A stretch of DNA of 64,000 nucleotides from Cyanobium sp. NIES-981 (GTDB taxonomy: Bacteria > Cyanobacteriota > Cyanobacteriia > PCC-6307 > Cyanobiaceae), in assembly GCA_945877595.1 (NCBI GenBank), contig CAMDVN010000002.1:35130-99129 (forward strand), written 5' to 3'. Positions 52,962 to 63,405 of the stretch are shown piece by piece. The translations under genes were made by a program, and so were the position numbers. Each line of letters starts with the position of its first letter. Position 1 is the stretch's first letter. The notes under the pieces were generated by a model. The model searched no databases. It worked only from the letters and a program-made list of their open reading frames with translations, and was not told where the DNA came from.

Positions 52962-53504
52962 GTGAATCACTGTCTGCTCGAGGTTGACGTGGTGGAACTG
53001 CCGCAGGTGCGTTACACCCAAGACAACCAGACGCCCGTGGCCGAAATGCTGGTCAGTTTTGACGGGCTCAGGCCCGATGATCCCCCGGGACAGCTCAAGG
53101 TGGTGGGCTGGGGCACCTTGGCCCAGGATCTGCAAAACCGTGTCCAGGTGGGTCAGAAGCTGGTGATCGAAGGTCGCATGCGCATGAACACCGTCACCCG
53201 GCAAGACGGTGTCAAGGAAAAAAAGGCCGAATTCACCCTGGCCCGGCTCCATCCGATCGGTGCTGGGGGCCCGGCCTTCAGCGGCACCGGCGGCGCCCCA
53301 GCCGCCACCCCGGCTGCAGTGCCCAGTGGTGCCCCAGGCCCTGCGGCCGGAACCCGGCCAGCAGCACCCAAGCCCGCCCCAAGGCCCGTGCCGGCCGCCA
53401 CGGCACTGGCCCCCACGACCCCCACGGCCCCGGCGGCTCCCACCTGGAACACCTCACCCCTGGTTCCCGATCTGCCCGACGGCGACGACGACATTCCCTT
53501 TTGA
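52962..53504 (+). CDS. ssb: single-stranded DNA-binding protein
   Basis: OB-fold-like N-terminus, P/A-rich linker, acidic DDDIPF tail. Confidence 0.88.
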   Translation: MNHCLLEVDVVELPQVRYTQDNQTPVAEMLVSFDGLRPDDPPGQLKVVGWGTLAQDLQNRVQVGQKLVIEGRMRMNTVTRQDGVKEKKAEFTLARLHPIGAGGPAFSGTGGAPAATPAAVPSGAPGPAAGTRPAAPKPAPRPVPAATALAPTTPTAPAAPTWNTSPLVPDLPDGDDDIPF

Positions 53505-53606
53505 CCCTTCAGCGCACCACACCTGATGTGGGCGCCGCAGTAGCGGCGGGGTATCAAGCCCCGTCCCAAGGCCCCGTCCCAAGACCCCAAACCAAGATCC
53601 CCAACC

Positions 53607-54029
53607 TCAGAGACGCTCCTGGGGGAGACGCTCCTGGGCCTGATCCAACAACTGGCCCAGTTCACGCTCCAGGGCTGCCAGATCCAGGCGCCATTGGGAC
53701 CAATGTCCCGCGTCGAGTTGACGCAGCAACCACTGGCGATCAGCCCGAAGCTGTTCCAACAGTTCCGGGGTGGAAGGCTCTTTCATGGGCTCCGTCATGG
53801 GCTCCGTCATGGACTCCGTCATGGGCCCTTGTGGGTCCCCAGAGGTGGGTTCCGCTGTCGATCCGGCTGTGGACCCCGCTGTGAATCCCGCTGTGGGGCC
53901 AGCAGAAGGGCGCGGCGCGGCGTCTGCTGCACTGCTGGGTTGGGCTTGGATGGGGTCAGGGTCCATGGGATTGGCCACCGCAATCTCCATCCTGGAGCCT
54001 GTTGTCCGAGGATGGTGCCATGAACCCAT
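53607..54029 (-). CDS. hypothetical protein with two tandem tetrapeptide tracts
   Basis: TAGFTAGSTAGSTAEP and MTESMTEPMTEPMKEP; helical C-terminus LLEQLRADRQWLLRQLDAGHWSQWRLDLAALERELGQLL. Confidence 0.6.
   Translation of the reverse strand: MGSWHHPRTTGSRMEIAVANPMDPDPIQAQPSSAADAAPRPSAGPTAGFTAGSTAGSTAEPTSGDPQGPMTESMTEPMTEPMKEPSTPELLEQLRADRQWLLRQLDAGHWSQWRLDLAALERELGQLLDQAQERLPQERL
53785..53898. repeat. two 12-bp tandem tracts in one hypothetical gene
   Basis: ATGGGCTCCGTC units from 53785; TCCGCTGTCGAT/CCGGCTGTGGAC/CCCGCTGTGAAT/CCCGCTGTGGGG at 53851-53898. Confidence 0.95.
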
Positions 54030-54580
54030 TGATGTCTCCAGGAAGCCTGGTCACCTTGGCCGGCACCGTGCTCACCGTGGTGGGCACCATCGCCTATACC
54101 GGCGGCAACGCCAACCTCAGCCTGCCGACGATTTTTTACGGCATTCCCATCCTTCTTGGTGGGCTGGCGTTGAAGTCGTCGGAGCTGCCACCTCCCCAGC
54201 GGCTGACACCGCCAGGCCCCTTTAAAGACCTGCGCGAAGAGCCCGCCAGTGAACCTCTGCGCAAACTGGTTGCCGATGTGTGCCGCTGGCGCTATGGCCA
54301 GAAGGCCCATCTCGAGAGCTCTCTAGAAGCGCTCAAGTTGTGGGATGAAGAGGCCCCGCCGCAACTGGTGAGCGTGGCTGAGCTCAACTGTGACGGCCAG
54401 TACGGGCTTGAACTCACCTTTGCCTGCGCCGGCGTCAAGACCGCACGCTGGCAGGATCAGGAAAGCCGCTTGGGACGCTTCTTCGGCCCCAACCTCAGCG
54501 CCAGCGTTGAAGCACTGCCGGCCGAGCAGGTGCGTCTCACCCTGCGCGCCCATGCCCCAGCCGCTGAGAACTCCCCTTGA
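54020..54580 (+). CDS. DUF2854-like membrane protein
   Basis: [54 protein letters not shown]. Confidence 0.85.
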   Translation: MNPLMSPGSLVTLAGTVLTVVGTIAYTGGNANLSLPTIFYGIPILLGGLALKSSELPPPQRLTPPGPFKDLREEPASEPLRKLVADVCRWRYGQKAHLESSLEALKLWDEEAPPQLVSVAELNCDGQYGLELTFACAGVKTARWQDQESRLGRFFGPNLSASVEALPAEQVRLTLRAHAPAAENSP

Positions 54581-55473
54581 GCTCCGATCCCCTGATCTGC
54601 TCCAACGACACGCTGCGGGTGTCGGTGCTGAGCGAGGCACTGCCCTACATCCAACGCTTTGCGGGCCGCCGGCTGGTGGTCAAGTATGGCGGCGCCGCCA
54701 TGGTCAACGAAGAGCTCCGCGAAGCGGTCTTTCGCGATCTGGCCCTACTGCGCAGCGTGGGCATGCAGCCGATTGTGGTGCATGGGGGCGGGCCAGAGAT
54801 CAACCAATGGCTCACCAGGCTCGCGATTGAGCCCCGATTTGAGGACGGTCTGCGGGTGACCGACGCCCCCACCATGGACGTGGTCGAAATGGTGCTGGTG
54901 GGACGGGTCAACAAGCAGATCGTCAATGGCCTGAACCGCGTTGGCGGCCTGGCGGTGGGGCTCTCCGGCAGTGACGCCCAGCTGGTGCTGGCTCGCCCCT
55001 ACGGGGATGGATCGCGGGGGCTGCTCGGTGAGGTGGCGGCGGTGAATCCAGCCGTGATCGAGCCTCTGCTGGAAGCCGGGTACATCCCGGTGATCTCGAG
55101 CGTGGCGGCCGACCAGGTCGGCCAAGCCCACAACATCAATGCCGACACCGTGGCCGGCGAACTGGCCGCTGCCCTGCAGGCCGAGAAACTGATCCTGCTC
55201 ACCGACACCCCAGGCATCCTGCGGGACCGCCATGACCCCAGCTCCTTGATCCGCCAGCTGACCCTGGCCTCGGCGCGGGCGTTAATCGCCGAGGGGATGG
55301 TTCAAGGCGGCATGACCCCCAAAACCGAATGCTGCATCCGGGCCCTAGCCCAAGGTGTCTCAGCAGCCCACATCGTGGATGGACGGGTGCCCCACGCCCT
55401 GCTGCTGGAGGTGTTCAGCAAGGCCGGCATCGGCACCATGGTGGTGGGAAGTCAACGGGCCCTCGAGGAGTGA
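54577..55473 (+). CDS. argB: acetylglutamate kinase
   Basis: [39 protein letters not shown]. Confidence 0.97.
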   Translation: MSSDPLICSNDTLRVSVLSEALPYIQRFAGRRLVVKYGGAAMVNEELREAVFRDLALLRSVGMQPIVVHGGGPEINQWLTRLAIEPRFEDGLRVTDAPTMDVVEMVLVGRVNKQIVNGLNRVGGLAVGLSGSDAQLVLARPYGDGSRGLLGEVAAVNPAVIEPLLEAGYIPVISSVAADQVGQAHNINADTVAGELAAALQAEKLILLTDTPGILRDRHDPSSLIRQLTLASARALIAEGMVQGGMTPKTECCIRALAQGVSAAHIVDGRVPHALLLEVFSKAGIGTMVVGSQRALEE

Positions 55474-55483
55474 GCGCAGCGTG

Positions 55484-56653
55484 ATGAGCGGGCCAACCGG
55501 GCCAACCGGGCCCAACACACCAAGCGGCGAGAGCTGGGACCAACAGCCCCCCCTGGCCCTGGCCCGGCTGGCCTTAGAGCGCGGCGATTACGGCCAAGTG
55601 ATCCGCATGCTGACCCCGTTTAGCGGGCCTGGCACGGGCCAGGGAGCCGACGCCAGCGAGGTGTTGTTGCTGCTCGCCACAGCCTGGATGGGCCTGGGCG
55701 ACAACGCCGAAGCCCTGGCCTGCTGCCGCCGGCTGCGGGCCTGCGGCGATGCGACCATCCGGGGCCAGGCCACGGAGCTACAGCGGGTGCTGGAGGCCCC
55801 CAGCCTGCAGCGCCCGCGCGAGTGGTCGCTGACGCTGCCCGATCTCCCCGGCAGCAATGCCGCCATGGGGCGGCAGCTCGGCGAGCTCAGCCGGCGGCGG
55901 CGGATCAAACCACCGCCTCCCCCCCCCCCGGCCGTGGGACCCACCCGGGCACCACTGGGGTTTGCGCTGGTGGTGGTGGCTCTGGTGCTGCTCGGCCTCC
56001 TGCTCGGCGGCTGCGGCCAAGTGCACACCGAACTGCGCTTCAGCGGTCCCGGCCGGATGCAGGTGCGCCATCACCTGATCAGTGCGGGGGCAGGGATTCC
56101 CCCATGGCAGCGGCAGTTTGCCGCCCAGTTGCACCGGGAGGGCTTCGATGAGCTGCGCCTCGGTCGCGAACAGGTGCTGGAGAGCAAGGTTTTGCCCAGC
56201 CGACAAGCCCTCCACAAGCTGGGCCAAAGTCTTGAGATCGCCGCAGCCCTGGGGAATCTCAATCTGCCCACGCCCGAGTTGGGCCTGCGCAGCCGTAACT
56301 GGCTGGTTGGGGTTCAAGACAACCTTGACCTACGGATCGATCTGACGGGTTTGGGCCCTTGGCCGGGCCTGGATCTCGGCCTACTTCTGGATCAGATCAA
56401 CCCTGACGCGGTGCAGCGCGCCGAACCCAAGGCAGTGGTGCCGGCCCCGGCTGAGGGGTTGGCCCAGCGCCGGGAGCGGGAGCTGCTCTGGCCCCTCCAG
56501 AGCGGGGTTACCAACCGACTGGTGTTGCACACCTGGCGCTGGAGCCCCCTGGGCCTGGGCACCCTGGTGGTGGCGAGCCTGCTCGGGCTCAGCCTCACCC
56601 TGCAGGGCCTGCGGCGTCGACTGGGCTTCGGCCTGCCCGAGCTACCCGGCTAG
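55484..56653 (+). CDS. DUF3153-like membrane protein containing an 11-C tract
   Basis: LLLGGCGQVHTELRFSGPGRMQVRHHLI; KPPPPPPPAVGP encoded by C11. Confidence 0.75.
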   Translation: MSGPTGPTGPNTPSGESWDQQPPLALARLALERGDYGQVIRMLTPFSGPGTGQGADASEVLLLLATAWMGLGDNAEALACCRRLRACGDATIRGQATELQRVLEAPSLQRPREWSLTLPDLPGSNAAMGRQLGELSRRRRIKPPPPPPPAVGPTRAPLGFALVVVALVLLGLLLGGCGQVHTELRFSGPGRMQVRHHLISAGAGIPPWQRQFAAQLHREGFDELRLGREQVLESKVLPSRQALHKLGQSLEIAAALGNLNLPTPELGLRSRNWLVGVQDNLDLRIDLTGLGPWPGLDLGLLLDQINPDAVQRAEPKAVVPAPAEGLAQRRERELLWPLQSGVTNRLVLHTWRWSPLGLGTLVVASLLGLSLTLQGLRRRLGFGLPELPG

Positions 56654-58914
56654 AGGGCCAGAGGATCGGGATCAATGGCCAACCCCACCCCCTCGGGCAA
56701 GCCGCGGCGAAGCTCGGCTTCAGGCGGGAGTGGAATGGCCGCTTCGGCAGGTCCATGCAACAAAATTTGCCATCGGCTGCGGCCCGCCACCCGGGCCACG
56801 GGGGCCGGTGCCGGCCCGATCAGCACCCACCCTGCCGCCTCAACCTGGGCCTGAATGCGGGAGGCCAAGGCCGCGGCGGCCGTGGCCGTGGCACTGGCCA
56901 CGGGGCCGCCGACCCTCAACAGACAAGCGCGGGCAAAGGGAACCAGAGAACCCTGGCGGCGCAGCTCGAGCTCCTCAGCCAGAAACGCCCCGTAGCGGCC
57001 TTCAACCAGATGGCGGATCACGGGGTGGTCAGGGCTGTAGGTCTGCACCAGCACCTCGCCGGGCAACTCGCCCCGGCCGGCCCGACCGGCCAGCTGCAAC
57101 AGCAGCTGAAGGCACTGTTCAGAAGCCCGGAGGTCGGGCCGATGCAGCAGGCCGTCGGCGGCCAGCACCGCCGCCAGGGTGACGCGGGGAAGGTCCATGC
57201 CCTTCGCCAGCATCTGGGTGCCCACGAGCACGTCGGCCTCTCCAGCGGAAAAGCGCTCCAGCAGGCGGCGGTGACCATCGCGACCGCGGGTGGTGTCGCG
57301 ATCAAAGCGGAGCAGCCGCAGCCCCTCGAGCTCTTGCTCCAACTGCTCTGCCACCCGCTGGGTTCCAGCCCCAAAAGGTTTAAAGGCAGTAGAACCGCAA
57401 TGGCCACAGCGATCGGTGCGCTCCTGGCGGTGATCGCACCAGTGGCAGCGGAGCCATTCACGGCCACCTCCAGAGCCAGAACCAGAACCAGAGCCACCTC
57501 CAGAGGCAGCACTGGAGCGGTGCACCGTGAGAGCCACATCACAGTTGGGGCAGAGCACGGCCTCGCCGCAACTGCGGCAGCTCAAGAACGAGCGGTAACC
57601 ACGCCGCGGCACCAGCAGCACCGCCTGTTCACCGCGATCCCGCACCTGGACCAGGCGATCCAGCAAGGCCCGACTGAGCAGGCGGCGATGACCCTCGGCC
57701 AGCTCCTGGCGCATGTCAATCAGGCGCACTGGCGGCAGGGGTCGCTGCCCAATCCGTTCGGGCAGCTTCAGCAACCGGAGACGACCCTGCTGGAGCGCCA
57801 GCCAGGTCTCCAATGAGGGGGTCGCCGAGCCCAGCAGCAGCACAGCGCCCTCGTGCACTGCCCTCAGCCAGGCCACATCCCTGGCGTGATAGCAAGGCAT
57901 TGGACTGTCTTGCTTGTAGGAGCTGTCGTGCTCCTCGTCGAGCACGACCAGGCCAAGGCGGCTGAGGGGTACAAACACCGCCGAACGGGTGCCCACCACC
58001 AGCTGCGGCGTGGCGGCGGCCAGGGCCGTCCGCCAGCTAGCCACCCGATCCCCGTCGGCCATACCGCTGTGGTACTCGAGCACCTGGCTGCCAAACCGGG
58101 CCCGGGCCCGATCGAGCAGCTGGGGGATCAGGCCGATCTCCGGGGTCAGCAGCAACACATCACGGCCCCTCTCGAGCTGAGCAGCGGCGGCCTGCAGATA
58201 GACCTCGGTTTTGCCGGAGCCAGTGACCCCCCAGAGCAGCAAGCCCTCGCCGGGTTGGCTCGTGTCAAGGGCCGCCAAGGCCTCCGCCTGGGCGGCCGTC
58301 AGCTGGCGGGGCTGCTCCAGCAGTCCTGCGGCCTGAACCAGGGGTTGACGTCGCACCAGGGCGCGCTGCTCCAGCCCGCGAAGCACGGCGCGGCTATGGC
58401 CGGCTTCGCCACAGAGCTTCTGCAGGGGCAGAGAACCGCCAGCAGCCTGAAGATCGTGCAAAAGCGCCAGCTGGCGTTGGGTGAGCCGCTGATCGCCAAG
58501 CTCCTGGAGAGGTCCCTCGATTTGCCAAAGGGGCCGTGGCGCTTTGGGGGGCGGCTGGCGGCGCTGGCCAAGCCAGGCCGCGGGCAGGGCGCTCTTGAGC
58601 GTTTGAAAACGGCTGGTATGGCAGCGCTGAGCCACGGCTTCAATCAAGCGCTGCCAGGCGGGCGTCACCGCCGCGGCTTGGAGCAGGGCATCCACCGGCT
58701 GAAGCGTCCGACCCTCAAGCTCTGCTGGGCTGCAGGTGAGCAGCTCCACCACAAGACCCGAATGGGGACGCCCCCGCAAGCGCACCCGCACGAGATCACC
58801 CACCGCCAGGGGAAGGCCGGCGGTGTTGGCATAGGTGAAGAGCTGGCCTTCACGGCCTGCTTCCAACCACACTTGGACCCAGTTCAGGGGCAATGCGTTG
58901 AAATCGGTGCCCAC
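56650..58914 (-). CDS. priA: primosomal protein N' (PriA helicase)
   Basis: GVTGSGKTEVYLQA, DEEHDSSYKQ, zinc cysteines CRSCGEAVLCPNCD and CHWCDHRQERTDRCGHCG. Confidence 0.96.
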   Translation of the reverse strand: MGTDFNALPLNWVQVWLEAGREGQLFTYANTAGLPLAVGDLVRVRLRGRPHSGLVVELLTCSPAELEGRTLQPVDALLQAAAVTPAWQRLIEAVAQRCHTSRFQTLKSALPAAWLGQRRQPPPKAPRPLWQIEGPLQELGDQRLTQRQLALLHDLQAAGGSLPLQKLCGEAGHSRAVLRGLEQRALVRRQPLVQAAGLLEQPRQLTAAQAEALAALDTSQPGEGLLLWGVTGSGKTEVYLQAAAAQLERGRDVLLLTPEIGLIPQLLDRARARFGSQVLEYHSGMADGDRVASWRTALAAATPQLVVGTRSAVFVPLSRLGLVVLDEEHDSSYKQDSPMPCYHARDVAWLRAVHEGAVLLLGSATPSLETWLALQQGRLRLLKLPERIGQRPLPPVRLIDMRQELAEGHRRLLSRALLDRLVQVRDRGEQAVLLVPRRGYRSFLSCRSCGEAVLCPNCDVALTVHRSSAASGGGSGSGSGSGGGREWLRCHWCDHRQERTDRCGHCGSTAFKPFGAGTQRVAEQLEQELEGLRLLRFDRDTTRGRDGHRRLLERFSAGEADVLVGTQMLAKGMDLPRVTLAAVLAADGLLHRPDLRASEQCLQLLLQLAGRAGRGELPGEVLVQTYSPDHPVIRHLVEGRYGAFLAEELELRRQGSLVPFARACLLRVGGPVASATATAAAALASRIQAQVEAAGWVLIGPAPAPVARVAGRSRWQILLHGPAEAAIPLPPEAELRRGLPEGVGLAIDPDPLAL

Positions 58915-59474
58915 CGAACTTGCAAAGGTGTCTTGCCATTCTTAGGATGTCGGAGTTGGGCAGTCCAATGACTGCTGTCGGAACCCGGCAGAGTTCCGTA
59001 CCAGAGGGAAGACCTGAAGAGAGCGCCCGGAAGATCACTTCCTCGAGAAGTCACTTCCATCCTGGCCTCCCGGTCTGCGACCTCCCCTGACAACACTCCA
59101 CAGGCTTCGGCCATCCCTCCCCAATCCCTGATCATCGCTTCGTTTCCTGCTAAGCCCCCTTCGGCTCCTGGCACGACGGTTTGACCGCCGCCGCCGACCC
59201 CCTTCGAGGCCTCTGCAGCTGCGAATTGTCTTCGCGGATTCTCGTTGTGGGTTGTTGCGTTCCCTTGCACCCTGCACCCGGCTGCACCCTTTGAGCAGCC
59301 CCCCAACCATGGAGCTCCAGGCATCCCGCTCCGGGTTGGGTCTTGTCGATTCACGTCCTGATCCCTGGCGACTGTTGTAAGCCGACTGAGTCACAGCCTT
59401 AACACTGCTTCACTCTGTTCGCCCAAGACCCCACTCGATCGCCGTTCTGCCCGACACCCTTCCAAGACACCTAA

Positions 59475-60878
59475 ATGAGTCCCATCGCCGTCGCCACAAC
59501 CCCAGTCATCATTGATCTCAGCAAAACCGGGACCTCCATCCCGGCCAAGACGGGGGACAGCGCGGCTGCGGCTAAGCCCGCCACCAAAGCCGGAGCGAAG
59601 GGCAGCAGCAAAACCGCTGGCAGCAAACCAGCAGCCAGCAAAGCCAGCGCCGCCAAAACCACTGCAGGGAAAACCGCTGCAGGGAAAGCCACGGCGACCA
59701 AGGCCGGCGCAGGCAAGGCCAGCGCAGGCAAGACCGGTGCTGCGAAGAAAGCCGGTGCTGTGAAGGTGACGTCGACCAAGGTCGTCGATCTGGACACTGC
59801 CGCCGACCAGCTTCTGGCCGCCAACGCCAACAGCTCGGCCGAAGCCGGCGACGACGACGACGGCAGCATCAGCGCCAAGGATGAAAAAGCCGCCAAGGCT
59901 CTCGCCAGCATCAAGGTGGGCCCCAAGGGTGTCTACACCGAGGATTCAATCCGGGTGTATCTGCAGGAGATCGGTCGTATCCGGTTGCTGCGACCCGATG
60001 AGGAGATTGAGCTGGCCCGGAAAATTGCCGACCTGCTCCAACTCGAAGAACTGGCCACGCAATTTGAGAGTGACCACGGCCACTATCCCGACACCAAGGA
60101 ATGGGCCGTCCTCGTTGAGATGCCGCTGATCAAATTCAGACGGCGTCTGATGCTGGGCCGCCGCGCCAAGGAAAAGATGGTGCAATCCAACCTGCGCCTG
60201 GTGGTTTCGATTGCCAAGAAGTACATGAACCGAGGCCTGTCCTTCCAGGATTTAATCCAGGAAGGATCACTCGGCCTAATCCGCGCCGCCGAGAAATTCG
60301 ACCACGAGAAGGGTTACAAGTTTTCGACCTACGCCACCTGGTGGATTCGCCAGGCAATCACCCGCGCCATTGCCGACCAATCGCGCACCATTCGCCTGCC
60401 GGTGCACCTCTACGAGACCATCTCCCGAATCAAAAAGACGACCAAGACCCTCAGCCAGGAGTTTGGCCGCAAGCCCACTGAAGAGGAGATTGCCGAATCG
60501 ATGGAGATGACCATCGAGAAGCTGCGCTTCATCGCCAAGAGTGCCCAACTGCCGATCTCCCTGGAGACCCCAATCGGCAAGGAAGAGGATTCTCGCCTCG
60601 GTGATTTCATTGAGGCTGACATCGAGAATCCCGAACAGGACGTGGCCAAGAACCTGCTGCGCGAAGATCTCGAGGGAGTCTTGGCTACCTTGAGCCCCCG
60701 CGAGCGCGACGTTCTGCGCCTGCGCTACGGCCTCGATGACGGCCGCATGAAGACCCTCGAAGAGATTGGTCAGATCTTTGATGTGACCCGCGAGCGCATC
60801 CGCCAAATTGAAGCCAAGGCCCTGCGCAAGCTGCGCCACCCCAACCGCAACGGCGTTCTCAAGGAGTACATCAAGTAG
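59475..60878 (+). CDS. rpoD: principal RNA polymerase sigma factor (RpoD/SigA group 1) with Lys/Ala-rich N-terminus
   Basis: [91 protein letters not shown]. Confidence 0.97.
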   Translation: MSPIAVATTPVIIDLSKTGTSIPAKTGDSAAAAKPATKAGAKGSSKTAGSKPAASKASAAKTTAGKTAAGKATATKAGAGKASAGKTGAAKKAGAVKVTSTKVVDLDTAADQLLAANANSSAEAGDDDDGSISAKDEKAAKALASIKVGPKGVYTEDSIRVYLQEIGRIRLLRPDEEIELARKIADLLQLEELATQFESDHGHYPDTKEWAVLVEMPLIKFRRRLMLGRRAKEKMVQSNLRLVVSIAKKYMNRGLSFQDLIQEGSLGLIRAAEKFDHEKGYKFSTYATWWIRQAITRAIADQSRTIRLPVHLYETISRIKKTTKTLSQEFGRKPTEEEIAESMEMTIEKLRFIAKSAQLPISLETPIGKEEDSRLGDFIEADIENPEQDVAKNLLREDLEGVLATLSPRERDVLRLRYGLDDGRMKTLEEIGQIFDVTRERIRQIEAKALRKLRHPNRNGVLKEYIK

Positions 60879-61085
60879 GGGTCCGATATCCACTGGCGTA
60901 GGGGGAAGTTGTGGCTGGTGTTGGCTCAAGAGAGCCGACCCTGGCCTTGAACTCGGAGTTGTCGTTGGCACTGCTGCTGATCAGAGTTGCGGTGATGAGG
61001 TACCGTGAAAGAAAAGGTGGCCTGTCCAGAAAGAACAGACCACGTCAACATGCGGCGAACGTCGGCCTTAGAATCTAACCGTTGA

Positions 61086-61334
61086 TCAGAGAATCAGATT
61101 GCTGCTAGTGATCAGTAGTTTGCCACGCAGATTGATGGCAAAGTCGGCGGTCAAGTCACCGTTTAGATCGGCTTCCAGCACAGAGCATGTGGCACGGAAT
61201 TAACCGCTACACAAGTCAACGGTATAGACAAAGCGATCGTTATCTCTTCCGCCTGTGATGTGGTCAGCGCCCTCACCACCAGAAAGGCGGTCGTTACCCA
61301 AGCTTCACTTGAGGATGTCGTTGCCGAGATCTCC
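61086..61334 (-). pseudogene. decayed C-terminus of an RTX (hemolysin-type calcium-binding) protein
   Basis: Minus-strand frame GDLGNDILK*SLGNDRLSGGEGADHITGGRDNDRFVYTVDLCSG*FRATCSVLEADLNGDLTADFAINLRGKLLITSSNLIL*. Confidence 0.85.
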
Positions 61335-61489
61335 CTGCAACCGCCAGAGCTTCGCCAAGAACGCCCGATCACTTGGGCTTCACTCGCAACATGATGAAGA
61401 CGCTATGAATGTATCAACCTACTGATCAGCACCCATAACCACGGCCGTTCCATTTTTGGGCCAGATAGCACGCAGCAAAAGCATGCATG

Positions 61490-61545
61490 ATCTTAAAAGA
61501 GTCTGGATAACCCTAAGATTAATCGAAGCAAGCAGCTATCCAGAC
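61490..61545 (-). terminator. terminator-like palindrome resembling the 6.36-kb element
   Basis: GTCTGGATA (61501-61509) / TATCCAGAC (61537-61545), minus-strand TCTTTT tail. Confidence 0.5.
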
Positions 61546-61623
61546 CATAACCTGCCATGAAATGGCAGCCAAATCACGCCTCGAACTCAAGACAGCCTTG
61601 AAGATTAGTGCCTCGAGAATTCA

Positions 61624-62046
61624 CTACTCAAGCGAGGCTTTTTCGCAGTAAGCGCCAAGAGAGTCAGTAGTCTTAGATATTTCAACTAGGCTATTTTTTT
61701 CTGAATCGTCAACACCATCTCCGGCTTCTATCGCCGCAATAAATTTATCCCAGGCCTGGGTCATATCTAGTATTAGACCCCTTCCTTCTTCCGTCTCGAC
61801 AGAATCAGCAATGCTATCAATCTTGTCCAATAGCGGTTTAATTTTTTCAAAAAAGTCTGGCCCTGGTGATGCAAAGAGTTCTCCGGCTTGGAGTACGAGA
61901 GGCTTGATCTCCTCGCAAGCTGTTGCTACTGAGATCGTCTCTTCTGCTGGAGGTGTCGATTCGGATGAATCGGATTCCGGGGCCTTGCAACTTGTGAGAG
62001 CCATCGCCACCAAGGCTAATGCGGCAGCTGACTTGCGAAAATTCAT
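61624..62046 (-). CDS. hypothetical lipoprotein
   Basis: MNFRKSAAALALVAMALTSCKAPESDSS signal and lipobox; 140 aa. Confidence 0.75.
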   Translation of the reverse strand: MNFRKSAAALALVAMALTSCKAPESDSSESTPPAEETISVATACEEIKPLVLQAGELFASPGPDFFEKIKPLLDKIDSIADSVETEEGRGLILDMTQAWDKFIAAIEAGDGVDDSEKNSLVEISKTTDSLGAYCEKASLE

Positions 62047-62730
62047 CGAATCGAGGCTGAGCGGATTTTTGCTCAGGCAATTACTGGCCTATCAAACCTA
62101 ACATCTAGGCAAGAAAAGCTTAATGAGTACCCCATAATGCTGACATGGTGGAGGGTAGATCCTTGTGGTCGGTAGCAACAGCTACAGCGTGAAGCAGTCT
62201 GTTCATGAGGGGTATCGGTAGCCGGCAGACAATCCAGAAGATCGCCGCTGGCCACGTCATTCATCAGATCAGATCCTTCGACCTGATCCCAGACAACTTG
62301 ACACCCCTCAATCCCCACGAACACTTCGAGTAGGGCGCTTGACCAAGCCATGACACTAGCTTCACGATTGCCAGAGTGGAGGTCAGCGAATCGAGGGCGT
62401 CGCGATATCGTCTTCCCCTGTCGAGCCTCGGATCCTTGGGGCTAAGGGAGGCGGCCAATACCGAAGTACTGTCTATTGCTTTGGGAGGGGGCTATACGAT
62501 CGTTAGAAAGCGCGATCCCGTGATGGAACCATTTCAGTAAACCATGCCAAATTTTTCTGAAAATCCCTACATAACCTATTTTCGCTGAAGCTGAAACATC
62601 ACCCTGTGTTTGGAAGTGAATGGAATAATAAGGCTGTCATCGATCCAAGCAGAGGGGGATGAAAGGAAGACACCGAACCCACCCAGCCCAGCATTGTGAA
62701 GCTAGCAGTTCAGAAACTCTTAAAACTTGG

Positions 62731-62764
62731 TACTCAGCCCAGCCCAGTACTCAGCCCAGCCCAG
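62731..62764. repeat. exact 17-bp tandem duplication in the 3' island
   Basis: TACTCAGCCCAGCCCAG x2. Confidence 0.97.
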
Positions 62765-63150
62765 CCACCGCCCCCATAGTTCATCCCTCGACAAGTTGCA
62801 AAATCACCCCTAACGTTCATAGCCACTGAATTTTAAAAAAAAGTGTGATAGCTGCAGAAGCCACAACTGCATTAAGGCTGGCCATCACGGCCTGAGGGTG
62901 CGGTGGCGGTAGCCGTGGCAGGCGGGATCTTCCCGATATTACGCCTCTGTCGACAAACATGCTCCACGACAACTTGTCTATGGGCTGGTGTTCGAACAGC
63001 AGGCAGCCGATGAGCCCGGGGCGACACTCTCGCAGGGGCGGCGAAAGAAGCCCTGTCCCTAGGGGAGGTAATGGATGAGCGTGGCGGCTACGGGAGTGAC
63101 TTTGTGTGTGTGCCTTGCTGACGCCAGATGGCAAATAAGCAATAATAAAG

Positions 63151-63405
63151 ATGTCTTTCTCTTTTCAACCGATGTCAGAAGAGCATCTCAAGGCTTTCCT
63201 GGAAGCCGTTAAAGCCGATGCAAGCTTGCAAGAAAAACTAAAGACGGCCACCGAGAAGAGTGCTGTTGTTGCCATTGCTAAAGAAGCAGGTTTTGTAATT
63301 GCCATTGAAGCCATGGAAAAACATACCGAAACAGATGCTTATTTATACGAGGAAGTGTTATGGAGTTATCTTGTAGAGCTTTCAGACGAAGAGACGATGC
63401 GTTGA
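63151..63405 (+). CDS. Nif11-type leader-like peptide without core region
   Basis: MSEEHLKAFLEAVKADASLQEKLKTATEKSAVVAIAKEAGFVIAIEAMEKH..VELSDEETMR. Confidence 0.85.
   Translation: MSFSFQPMSEEHLKAFLEAVKADASLQEKLKTATEKSAVVAIAKEAGFVIAIEAMEKHTETDAYLYEEVLWSYLVELSDEETMR

Noticed and set aside
57853-58971. 372-aa plus-strand ORF
   Set aside because: Antisense shadow of priA
60921-60942. Hairpin GTTGGCTC-AAGA-GAGCCGAC after rpoD as terminator
   Set aside because: Stem is plausible but no T-tract follows; not called
62073-62351. 92-aa minus-strand ORF in the island
   Set aside because: Could be a gene remnant but no family could be recognised by eye
62817-63134. 105-aa minus-strand ORF before the Nif11 gene
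   Set aside because: No recognisable domain and composition does not look clearly coding
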